A stretch of 64,000 bases of DNA from Xenopus tropicalis (lineage: Eukaryota > Chordata > Amphibia > Anura > Pipidae). This document shows, piece by piece, positions 23,757 through 32,579 of the stretch. The translations under genes and the position numbers were made by a program. The stretch covers positions 77,497,404 to 77,561,403 of the forward strand of contig NC_030678.2 in assembly GCF_000004195.4 (NCBI RefSeq), given 5' to 3'. Within the stretch, counting starts at the first letter, position 1; each line of letters opens with the position of its first letter. The notes below the pieces were generated by a model, which saw only the letters and a program-made list of their open reading frames with translations, had not been told where the DNA came from and did no database searches.

Positions 23757-24180
23757 TGTTCGGCTTGCCGAGAATACGCCATGTCTGACATCAGCCATAG
23801 GGTTGCAACGGTCTTGGAAAAGCTTTGCTTTTACCCATCATGAGATGCTTCTTGTGTGATACCGTGGTAATGAGAAACCTTTTTATAGGCCATCAATTAG
23901 AACTAAACCAGCTGATATTAATGTGCACTGATAGGGGGCAGGGTTGCTTTCTAAATACTGACAGATTTCAACAGGTTTCTTGGCTTTCCATGTCTTTTTG
24001 CACCTCCTTCTCTTCACGTGTTCAATACTTATTCCCTGTGTCATTCCACTTAATTACATTTGAATTAATTTAAAGACTTGTTTTGATTTCTTTGTATTTG
24101 TGGATTATTTGGATTGTTACCGACATCCGGTGTAAATTTCATGTCAACAGCCCCATTAGAAAAATTTTTAGAGAAAAACA

Positions 24181-25227
24181 TTGATGTATTTATTTATATA
24201 TTTATATATATATTTATATATCTTATTATCCCTTATATATATATATATATTTTATGCAATTTCCCCCTTCATTCAACTAGCTTCGGTTAATCATTGCCCA
24301 AATATTTAGGTTGCTGCTGGCGGGACTACGGTGAACCTGTCGGCACTGCCTCGCACAGAGTTGTTTCATGCCTTTGCTTATCATTAAAGCTAACCTCGGT
24401 CAGAAACAACTCTGTACGCTGCTTTCCTGCCATTCAGAACTAGGGTAGTGATGATGGTGTTGAATGCAGCCAGCGGCATCCAGAGATGTGTACAATCAGT
24501 AATCAGAATTAGTTGGGTGAAGGGGGTAAGCACAGGCAAGGGACTGCATTTTTTATAAAAACAGTCTGGAATTTTTTTATAAAGAATATTAGTAATAGGT
24601 TTCTTTTTCACTAAACTCGGTTATAGATACAGTTATTGTTTAATAATCCAATGGTATTTTGTGTGATCCTTTTTTTTATAATTCTGTCTTTTACTTGTAC
24701 TCAAGTAAAATCTCAAGTAATTCTCAACAAATAAAAATGTAAATAAAAAAATTAAATAGGTTTCTTTTTCGGTGGAGAACCTGGAACTATTATGGCCCCT
24801 GGCCACCAATGTGTGTTTTGTTTTTTAACCACTAGGCTCCCTATTGTACAGAGCCCCAGGATTTCTGATGGCAGCCCTGTTTTGTGGTCATCTACCTTGA
24901 CATTAAATCTTTTCTATTTTTAACTTTTTAAGACTTGAAAATACATTTTCTCCATGTAATATAAGTTCTTTCTCAACTCAAAAGCAGCTGGAAAAATGCT
25001 TCTTGGGCTACATAATTTTTACTGTGGTTTTGAAATGGATCCAAATAAAGTTTCTACCATTCTGGTCAATGCCCACCAGTGCTAAGCCATTCAGCAATTT
25101 ATTTGCTTTGCTAATAATTAACAAGAAATCATTAAGGGATTGTGTACCTGTTTTGAGCCTTTAAATATATATTCTTGCACAAATAATAGTTAAGTTAAAA
25201 AAAAATGTAAATTTATTTCAATCCATT
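24181..25227. other. Intergenic AT-rich sequence
   Basis: An AT microsatellite-like tract (tttatatatatatttatata) occupies about 24185-24255. Around 24355-24415 cagagttgtttc is mirrored by gaaacaactctg. The remainder holds no recognised gene or complete element. Confidence 0.4.
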
Positions 25228-25393
25228 AAAAACTACTTGAACCCAAGGGGGCGGAGCAAGCTGCAAACAAAGATGGAGGCAAAGTGAATAAGCTCCAAGA
25301 CACAGGGGAGCCCATCAGCTTCTAAACATACCACACAGCAGTGAATCCTCGTGAAACGTGTCCCAACGACACTGGTGGAAACAAAGACACTAA

Positions 25394-25955
25394 GGGGCTG
25401 ATTTACTAATCCACGAACGATCCGAAGGCGTCCGAATGCATTTTTTTCGTAATGATCGGTATTTTGCGATTTTTTCGTAAATTGTTGCGACTTTTTCGTA
25501 GCCGTTACGACTGTTTCGCAAAATGTTGCGACTTTTTCGTAGCGTTACGCCTTGCGCGAATTGTCGGGACTTTTTTGTAGCCTTCGCGCCAAGTACGAAA
25601 GTTTCGGATTCATTCAAGCTTCAGTATCGTGACTTCTCTTGGGCCCGGTTGGAGCTGCAGAGTGCCATTGAGTCCTATGGGAGGCTTCCAAAATCATGCA
25701 AAGTCTGAAAATTTTGCCCGCCGTTTACTAGCGCTCAATACGAAAAAGTCGCGACAATGTACGAGCAAATCATAACGGCTATGAAAAATTTGCGACTTTT
25801 CGCGCAAGTCGTAACAGCTACGGAAAAGTCGCGACAATTTACGATAAAGTCGTAACGCCAACGAAAAAATTGCAAAAAATACGAAAAAGTCGCAAAATGT
25901 TCGTTTCCAATCCGAATTTTTCCCATTCGAATTCGTGGATTAGTAAATCAGCCCC
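25394..25955. mobile_element. Harbinger-like MITE in L1-a 5' UTR
   Basis: Ends GGGGCTGATTTACTAATCCACGAA and its mirror (TTCGTGGATTAGTAAATCAG then CCCC) are flanked by the 3-bp duplication TAA (25391-25393 and 25956-25958), the mark of PIF/Harbinger elements. Both arms are filled with many degenerate copies of a cgcgacttttt/cgta-type motif in opposite orientation. It is non-coding; open frames inside it are artefacts of the repeats. Confidence 0.8.
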
Positions 25956-25960
25956 TAATA

Positions 25961-26463
25961 ATGCCACCAAAACCAAAAAAATGTGCGTCAGCTGATCTTC
26001 GCTATATCTTTCAGCAGAGTCAGAGAGACCAAGATAGCGCCCAACCCGGGGAACAAATGGAAGGTGAAGACGCTGATCCTATCACAAAACAAGACCTCCG
26101 ACTACTGTTTTCTAATATAGAGAAAACGGTAAAGGCTGACCACACAAAAAACCACTTAAGAACTAACTACAGAAATCACTTCATTGGGAACTAGAGTCGG
26201 AGACCTCGAGAAACGCCTTGACGACATCACCGACTACACATACCAGGTAGATAAAGACATAACAGCACTCTACTCACAAGTGGAACAGATCCAATATGCT
26301 CAAGACGATGCTGAGAACCAGTCTCGTAGGAACAACATCAGACTACGAGGCATTCTGGAGACAGCCACAGATCTAAAGTCCCTATTAACAGATGTGTTCC
26401 AAGAGTTGCTACCAGATATTCCCCAGAGAGACTTGAGATGGACAGAGCCCACAGACCCTTAAG
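25961..26463 (+). pseudogene. L1-a ORF1 (truncated and frameshifted)
   Basis: The ATG at 25961 opens MPPKPKKCASADLRYIF; after a frame change the coiled-coil part follows (from about 26184: VGDLEKRLDDITDYTYQVDK) and then AENQSRRNNIRLRGI, the typical L1 ORF1p junction between coiled coil and RRM. The frame ends at 26463. The rest of ORF1 is missing except perhaps NVIVRMHFY just after it. ORF1p is the RNA-binding trimer of the L1 particle. Confidence 0.7.
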
Positions 26464-26524
26464 GCCCAAACCAGGCCAGGAGGAAAAACCGAGAAATGTC
26501 ATTGTACGTATGCACTTCTACAGG

Positions 26525-27300
26525 GCCACCATCAGAAATCACGGGGCCCCTTACAACAAAATTTTCAGGGCCCCCCCCTCCTCCCATGCCCCCAATGGTC
26601 CCCCCCAGTGAACCCTCCCATCAATACAAAGGACACACAGACATCGGTAGCCAGGGCCACCTAAAAAATTGGTAGCCAGGGCCCCCCTAAAACATTGGTG
26701 GCCAGGGGTTATGTTTTGCATTGGTGCCAGGGCAGGTACCCCCTAAAACATTGCTAACCAGCCCAGGGCCCCCTAAAACATTGCTGGTACTCCCCCAAAT
26801 TACTCAAACTATGGCTTACTCCCTGCTACTTCCTTACTGCTTCCTCTCGCATCCTTTTGCTCCCCCCCAGCACCCTCCGGCTCCCTCCCAGCATCCTCCT
26901 GCTTCCTCCCGGGCCCCTCAACCATCCTCCGCCCCCCCAGCATCCTTCTGCTTCCTCAAGTCCCCCCCAGCACTCTCCAGCTCCCCCCAGCATCCTTCTG
27001 CTCCCAGGGCCCCCCCAAGTATCCTCCCGCTCACCCCCAGTATCCTCCTGCTCCCCCCAGGGCACCCAAAGCATCCGCCTGCTTCCCCCAGGGCCCCCCC
27101 AAAGAATCCTTCAGCTCCCCCCAGCATCTTCCTGCTTCCCCCAGGGCCCCGCAAGCACCCTTCAGCTCCCCCCAGTATCCTCCTGCTTCCCCCAGGGCAC
27201 CCCCAGCATCCTCCTGCTTCCCCCAGGGCCCCCAAGCATCCTCCTGCTTCCCCCAGGGCACCCCCAGCACCCTCCTGCTTCCTCCAGCACCCACCTGATC
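26525..27300. repeat. C-rich minisatellite region interrupting L1-a
   Basis: The stretch is highly biased to C and built from variants of cagcatcctcctgcttcccccag and agggcaccccc, with units of roughly 25-35 bp. It starts with acagggccaccatcagaaat and several cctaaaacattg copies, and ends at about 27300. All six frames stay open for long distances because of the composition, giving proline- or glycine-rich nonsense. It replaces the end of ORF1 and the start of ORF2. Its origin is unknown to me. Confidence 0.65.
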
Positions 27301-27369
27301 CAACAGAAAGAACTAAACTACTGGCACAAAAATTTAGATAGAAAATTATTTCCTCAGCCAAAAACAAAA

Positions 27370-27999
27370 AAACCAAAGGGGTAGGTGTCCTCATCCATAG
27401 AAACAGAAATAACCCTAACAGCAATATACGCACCCAATGAAAAACAAACAGAATTCTTTCGCCAATTAGACAAACTCATAACAACCTTTTAGACACATGG
27501 AGGATAGCAAAGATTACACATTCTACTCCACTCCTCATGACTCATATAGCAGAATCGATCTTATCTTAACCTCTATCTCCCTGATAGAACTCTGACACCA
27601 AAAGTTATCCCATACTCCTGGTCGAACTGGTGATCTGACACCAAAGTTATCCCATACTCCTGGTCGAACCATGAAGTAATGATGTCTGCCTTTTTACTAA
27701 ACACCATCAAACCCAGAGGAGAATGAAAATTGAATGAATACCTATTAAATTTTAACCCAGTGGTCTAGGAAGTAACTCAAAGCATTCCCCAATACTTCTC
27801 AGACAACCAAAATGGCAAAGTCTCAGAAGAAATAGTATGGGCGGCCCACGAGCCAAGGTATATTAATCAAAAACACTTAATCAAACATCTTAATAGAAAA
27901 AGCAGAAAAATCCCTCCGAAACACAAACTGACTCTTCCATGGGAAAGGAAATAAAGCAGATACCCTATTAGCAAAACTACAGACACATAAAAAACATTC
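27370..27999 (+). pseudogene. L1-a ORF2 endonuclease piece
   Basis: In broken frames the text reads GVGVLIHRN, IYAPNEKQTEFFRQLDKLIT, DYTFYSTPHDSYSRIDLIL and SNHEV, motifs of the L1 apurinic endonuclease (including the SRID and S(D/N)H areas). A 40-45 bp tandem duplication (gacaccaaaagttatcccat...) sits at about 27590-27670. The piece is cut at 27999 by the insertion of L1-b. Confidence 0.65.
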
Positions 28000-28165
28000 A
28001 ACAATGATCCAAACGAGGGGGCGGAGCTGGATGCCGAGCGGTTAGGTCGCACTATACAGCAGCTCCACTGACTCTAATCCTGTGCGGCCCATCCTACCCA
28101 CCCCACTCTAAGTAAATTGTACCTCCGAGGTGCCCCCTGCTCTGTAGACCACCGCGACTGTGGAA

Positions 28166-28733
28166 ATGGGGAAAAGCACACAAAAGGTGCGCCCAGAGAT
28201 GGCGGCTAGGCTGGGCCAGTATGTGCGCAGAGCGCACCAAGATGGCGCCAGCAGCCCTGCGCCACATATAGAGCAACCAGCACCCGCCGACATAGCAGAC
28301 AACCAGGAAAACCCACCGACCTCCACACAAGACATCCTGGCAGCCATCGCTACCTGCCAGTCCTCCATAACAGCCACACTGACAACGAAAATAGAAGAGG
28401 TGAGAGTTGAAATTTCTCTTCTTAAACAAGATGTGCAGGCTATAAGGGAACGCACTGGGGCCCTAGAGGAGCGTATTAGCACACTAGAGGACCGCACAGC
28501 CCCTGTCCCACACTAGCTTTCCCAAATACAGAAGTTAATTAAACAGACCACCGATAAGCTGGAGGACATGGAAAACAGGCAGAGAAGGTCCAATATAAGG
28601 GTAGTCGGCCTGCCTGAGAGAAGTGAAGGGCCAAACCCTGAAACCTTTGCTGAACAATGGCTCAAGGACTTACTAGGAGCAGATACATTCTCACCGCAAC
28701 TGTGGTGGAACGGGCTCACAGAGTCCCCACAAG
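28166..28733 (+). pseudogene. L1-b ORF1, N-terminal part
   Basis: ATG at 28166 (MGKSTQKVRPEMAARLG) leads into a coiled-coil segment (EISLLKQDVQAIRERTGALE). After an in-frame TAG at 28514 come DKLEDMENRQRRSNIRVVGL and, in a second frame, VVERAHRVPT, the conserved L1 ORF1p motifs. The reading is cut at 28733 by the hAT insertion and continues at 43272. Confidence 0.8.
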
Positions 28734-28839
28734 TAGGGATGTAGCGAACCTAAAAAAAAATGTTCGCGAACCCGTTCGCGAACTTTCGCCGGAAAGTGCG
28801 AACGTTCGCGAACTTTGCGAACCCCATAGACTTCAATGG

Positions 28840-29490
28840 GAAGGCGAACTTTAAAACCTAGAAAAGCCATCTCTGGCCAGAAAACTGATTTTAAAGTTGT
28901 TTAAAGGGTGCCACGACCTGGACAGTGGCATGCAGGAGGGGCATCAAGGGCAAAAATTTCTCTGAAAAATACGTTGTTGACACAGCGTTGCGTTTTGTGC
29001 TGTTAAGGGGAGAAAACACACTACATTCCTAAACTTATGTAATAAACTGCTTTAAAAAGTCCGGCATCTACATTCCAATCAAGTCGTGTAAAGGTTACGG
29101 CCGGTTCACACGCAAAGACAAAACGCCGCGTTTACTGCAACGAAAAAAAACGCAAAAAGCTTTAATGATACTGTCAAGTGTGCGAATATTAGTTTTTACT
29201 AGTTGCTTGTCACCTCCAGGACGTTCGTCCCGTCGGTGGGAATATTTCTGTAGTGGTGTGTTTAGCAGTCACCGTGCTTGTGCGCACGTGCATGGTCAGG
29301 CAGAGGTAATTCAATGTACAGTAACGTGAACCAAAAAACACTGATTCTGCAGTGTGGGCCCAGGTTTGTCCTACCTTTTCGATCACCTGTGGTGACCATA
29401 AAAGATACGATTTTGCCGCCGTTGCAGAACCCTGAAAAATCAGGAATGTGTACATTCCTAAAAAATTATGGTTTTTTTGTTGCAGCCACT
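28840..29490. other. hAT left subterminal non-coding region
   Basis: Between the subterminal GTTCGCGAAC sites and the first tandem array there is unique-looking sequence without a recognisable gene. It forms the far 3' side of the minus-strand transposase gene. Confidence 0.4.
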
Positions 29491-31320
29491 GAAGCACAGA
29501 GGACAGAAAAAATATGTTAGATAGATGGTATCATAACCAATCCTGAGGCAGAACCTTTAAAAAATCGAAGATAGCGTACCAAGCACAGAAGACAGAAAAA
29601 ATATCTTAGATAGATGGTATCATAACCATGCCCCAGGCAAACCCTTTCAAAGAACTAAGATAGGGTGACAACAAGCACAGAAGACATTAAAAACATCAAA
29701 GCTAGATGGTATAATAACCATGCCCCAGCCAAACCCTTTCAAAGAACTCAGATAGGGTGACAAGCACAGAAGACATTAAAAACATCAAAGCTAGATGGTA
29801 TAATAACCATGCCCCAGCCAAACCCTTTCAAAGAACTCAGATAGGGTGACAACAAGCACAGAAGACATTAAAAACATCAAAGCTAGATGGTATAATAACC
29901 ATGCCCCAGCCAAACCCTTTCAAAGAACTAAGATAGGGTGACAACAAGCACAGAAGACATTAAAAACATCAAAGCTAGATGGTATCATAACCATGCCCCA
30001 GCCAAACCCTTTCAAAGAACTCAGATAGGGTGACAAGCACAGAAGACATTAAAAACATCAAAGCTAGATGGTATAATAACCATGCCCCAGCCAAACCCTT
30101 TCAAAGAACTCAGATAGGGTGACAACAAGCACAGAAGACATTAAAAACATCAAAGCTAGATGGTATAATAACCATGCCCCAGCCAAACCCTTTCAAAGAA
30201 CTAAGATAGGGTGACAACAAGCACAGAAGACATTAAAAACATCAAAGCTAGATGGTATCATAACCATGCCCCAGCCAAACCCTTTCAAAGAACTCAGATA
30301 GGGTGACAAGCACAGAAGACATTAAAAACATCAAAGCTAGATGGTATAATAACCATGCCCCAGCCAAACCCTTTCAAAGAACTCAGATAGGGTGACAACA
30401 AGCACAGAAGACATTAAAAACATCAAAGCTAGATGGTATAATAACCATGCCCCAGCCAAACCCTTTCAAAGAACTAAGATAGGGTGACAACAAGCACAGA
30501 AGACATTAAAAACATCAAAGCTAGATGGTATCATAACCATGCCCCAGCCAAACCCTTTCAAAGAACTCAGATAGGGTGACAAGCACAGAAGACATTAAAA
30601 ACATCAAAGCTAGATGGTATAATAACCATGCCCCAGCCAAACCCTTTCAAAGAACTCAGATAGGGTGATAACAAGCACAGAAGACATTAAAAACATCAAA
30701 GCTAGATGGTATAATAACCATGCCCCAGCCAAACCCTTTCAAAGAACTAAGATAGGGTGACAACAAGCACAGAAGACATTAAAAACATCAAAGCTAGATG
30801 GTATCATAACCATGCCCCAGCCAAACCCTTTCAAAGAACTCAGATAGGGTGACAAGCACAGAAGACATTAAAAACATCAAAGCTAGATGGTATAATAACC
30901 ATGCCCCAGCCAAACCCTTTCAAAGAACTCAGATAGGGTGACAACAAGCACAGAAGACATTAAAAACATCAAAGCTAGATGGTATAATAACCATGCCCCA
31001 GCCAAACCCTTTCAAAGAACTAAGATAGGGTGACAACAAGCACAGAAGACATTACAAACATCAAAGCTAGATGGTATCATAACCATGCCCCAGCCAAACC
31101 CTTTCAAAGAACTCAGATAAGGTGACAAGCACAGAAGACATTAAAAACATCAAAGCTAGATGGTATAATAACCATGCCCCAGCCAAACCCTTTCAAAGAA
31201 CTAAGATAGGGTGACAACAAGCACAGAAGACATTAAAAACATCAAAGCTAGATGGTATCATAACCATGCCCCAGCCAAACCCTTTCAAAGAACTCAGATA
31301 GGGTGACAAGCACAGAAGAG
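29490..31320. repeat. Tandem array, 91-bp monomers in 273-bp trimer units
   Basis: The monomer (agcacagaagacattaaaaa ... catgccccagccaaaccctt ... agatagggtgacaa) is about 91 bp. Three variants alternate: the spacer is gacaac or gacaag, actcag or actaag precedes it, and ggtatcata replaces ggtataata in one of three. The ggtatcata variant falls at 29981, 30254, 30527, 30800 and 31073, an exact 273-bp higher-order period; the last step is 181 bp, so one monomer was lost. Monomers at the left edge (29490-29650) are diverged. Confidence 0.9.
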
Positions 31321-31481
31321 TAGAAGAGAGAAAAATTCAGGATTTACCTGTCCAAAAAGTTTGGCTTACAATTAAGCCAGTAGGATTTGCACCCTAGTTT
31401 GTACGGTGGTGGAGGAGGACGCTAAAGGACAGCTGTGTGTGGTGTCAAGCGGCGTGCAGAGAAGGACAGCTGCATGGGCAG

Positions 31482-32579
31482 TCAGAACAAGTCTTCCGGC
31501 GTGCAGTAACCCTCCGAGATCCATGCCTCATTCATTTTAATAAAGGTCAGGTAATCAACACTTTTGTGACCTAGGCGAGTTCTCTTCTCAGTTACAATCC
31601 CTCCTGCTGCACTAAAGGTCCTTTCTGAGAGGACACTTGAGGCAGGGCAAGACAACAGATTTATGGCAAATTGTGACAGCTCTGGCCACAGATCAAGCCT
31701 TCGCACCCAGTAGTCCAGGGGTTCATCGCTCCTCAGAGTGTCAATATCTGCAGTTAATGCCAGGTAGTCCGCTACCTGCCGGTCGAGGCGTTCTCTGAGG
31801 GTGGATCCAGAAGGGTCCTGGCGCTGCCTTGGACTGAAAAAACTTTGCATGTCTGACGTTACAGAGTGGCCAAAGTGCATTGTCCTTGCAGGTGTGCTCG
31901 TGGGAGGATTACCGGCACCTCTGCCCCTGGAATGTGGAGTGACATCACCCTTAAAAGAATTGTACAACATGTTTTGCAGGCTGGTTTGGAAATGCAGCAT
32001 CCTTTCGGACTTGTGGTACGTTGGTAACATTTCTGCCACTTTATGCTTGTAAGGAGGGTCTAGTAGCGTTGCCACCCAGTACAGGTCCTTCTCCTTAAGC
32101 CTCTTGATACGGGGGTCCTTCAACAGGCATGACAGCATGAAAGACCCCATTCTCACAAGGTTGGATGCAGAGGTATCCATCTCCCCTTCCTCGTTATCAA
32201 GGACTACGTCCTCATCCACCACCGTCTCCTCCCCCCAGCCACGTACAAGACCAGGGCTCCACAAAAGGTGACCACAAGCCCCCTGGGAAGCCTGCTCCTG
32301 TTGGTCTTCTGCCTCCACAAAGCCACCTTCCTCCTCTGACTCCGCTTCTGACACCTCTCCCTGTGTTGCAGCAGGTGCCTGGGAACGTTCTGGTGATTCC
32401 GCCCAGAAATCAGGCTCTTGGTCACGCTGGTCTACAGCGTCATCTGTCACTCGTCGCACGGCACGCTCAAGAAAAAAAGCAAAGGGTATTAGGTCGCTGA
32501 TGGTGCCTTCAGTGCGACTAACCATATTTGTGACCTCGTCAAAAGGGCGCATCAGCCTGCAGGCGTCGCGCATAAGCAC
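31482..32579 (-). pseudogene. hAT transposase, C-terminal part (second frame)
   Basis: This 365-residue frame continues the transposase from the upstream frame. It has an acidic linker, then RIKRLKEKDLYWVATLLDPPYK and the C-terminal hAT dimerisation domain: DYWVRRLDLWPELSQFAINL, LSCPASSVLSERTFSAAGGI and KRTRL. Those motifs and their order are diagnostic of hAT transposases of the ZBED type. It overlaps the upstream frame at 32552-32579 and is offset by one base, with the change of frame at a T7 run near 32590-32600 (minus-strand reading). The first few codons of the open frame are not a real start. Confidence 0.85.

Larger units (their letters stand above)
19741..24180 (-). mobile_element. 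Tc1/mariner element split by a DIRS retrotransposon
   Basis: The left end (19741 onward, after a TA) begins cagcagggaaaataag; the block 19771-19858 is matched in reverse complement by 24076-24159 with about 90% identity (ctaatggggctattgacatg at the outer side, tcaaaacaaataagt at the inner side). On the minus strand at about 23841, start codons open into MMGKSKAF, the N-terminus of a common vertebrate Tc1 transposase, but the frame is lost after about 15 codons. The rest of the transposase is absent, and a DIRS element sits in its place. The right terminus fades into AT-rich DNA. Confidence 0.7.

Noticed and set aside
25390..25926. Open frames with repeated AxxxRxFA-like text in the L1-a leader
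   Set aside because: They arise from the mirrored cgcgactttt motifs of a Harbinger-like MITE and have no independent support.
26721..27341. Long proline-rich open frame (and glycine-rich frames on the other strand)
   Set aside because: All frames are open because the sequence is a C-rich minisatellite. No start context, domain or splice pattern supports a gene.
29490..31320. Regular direct repeats that might suggest a CRISPR-like array
   Set aside because: The units are contiguous 91-bp monomers without variable spacers, within a vertebrate hAT transposon; this is a satellite array.
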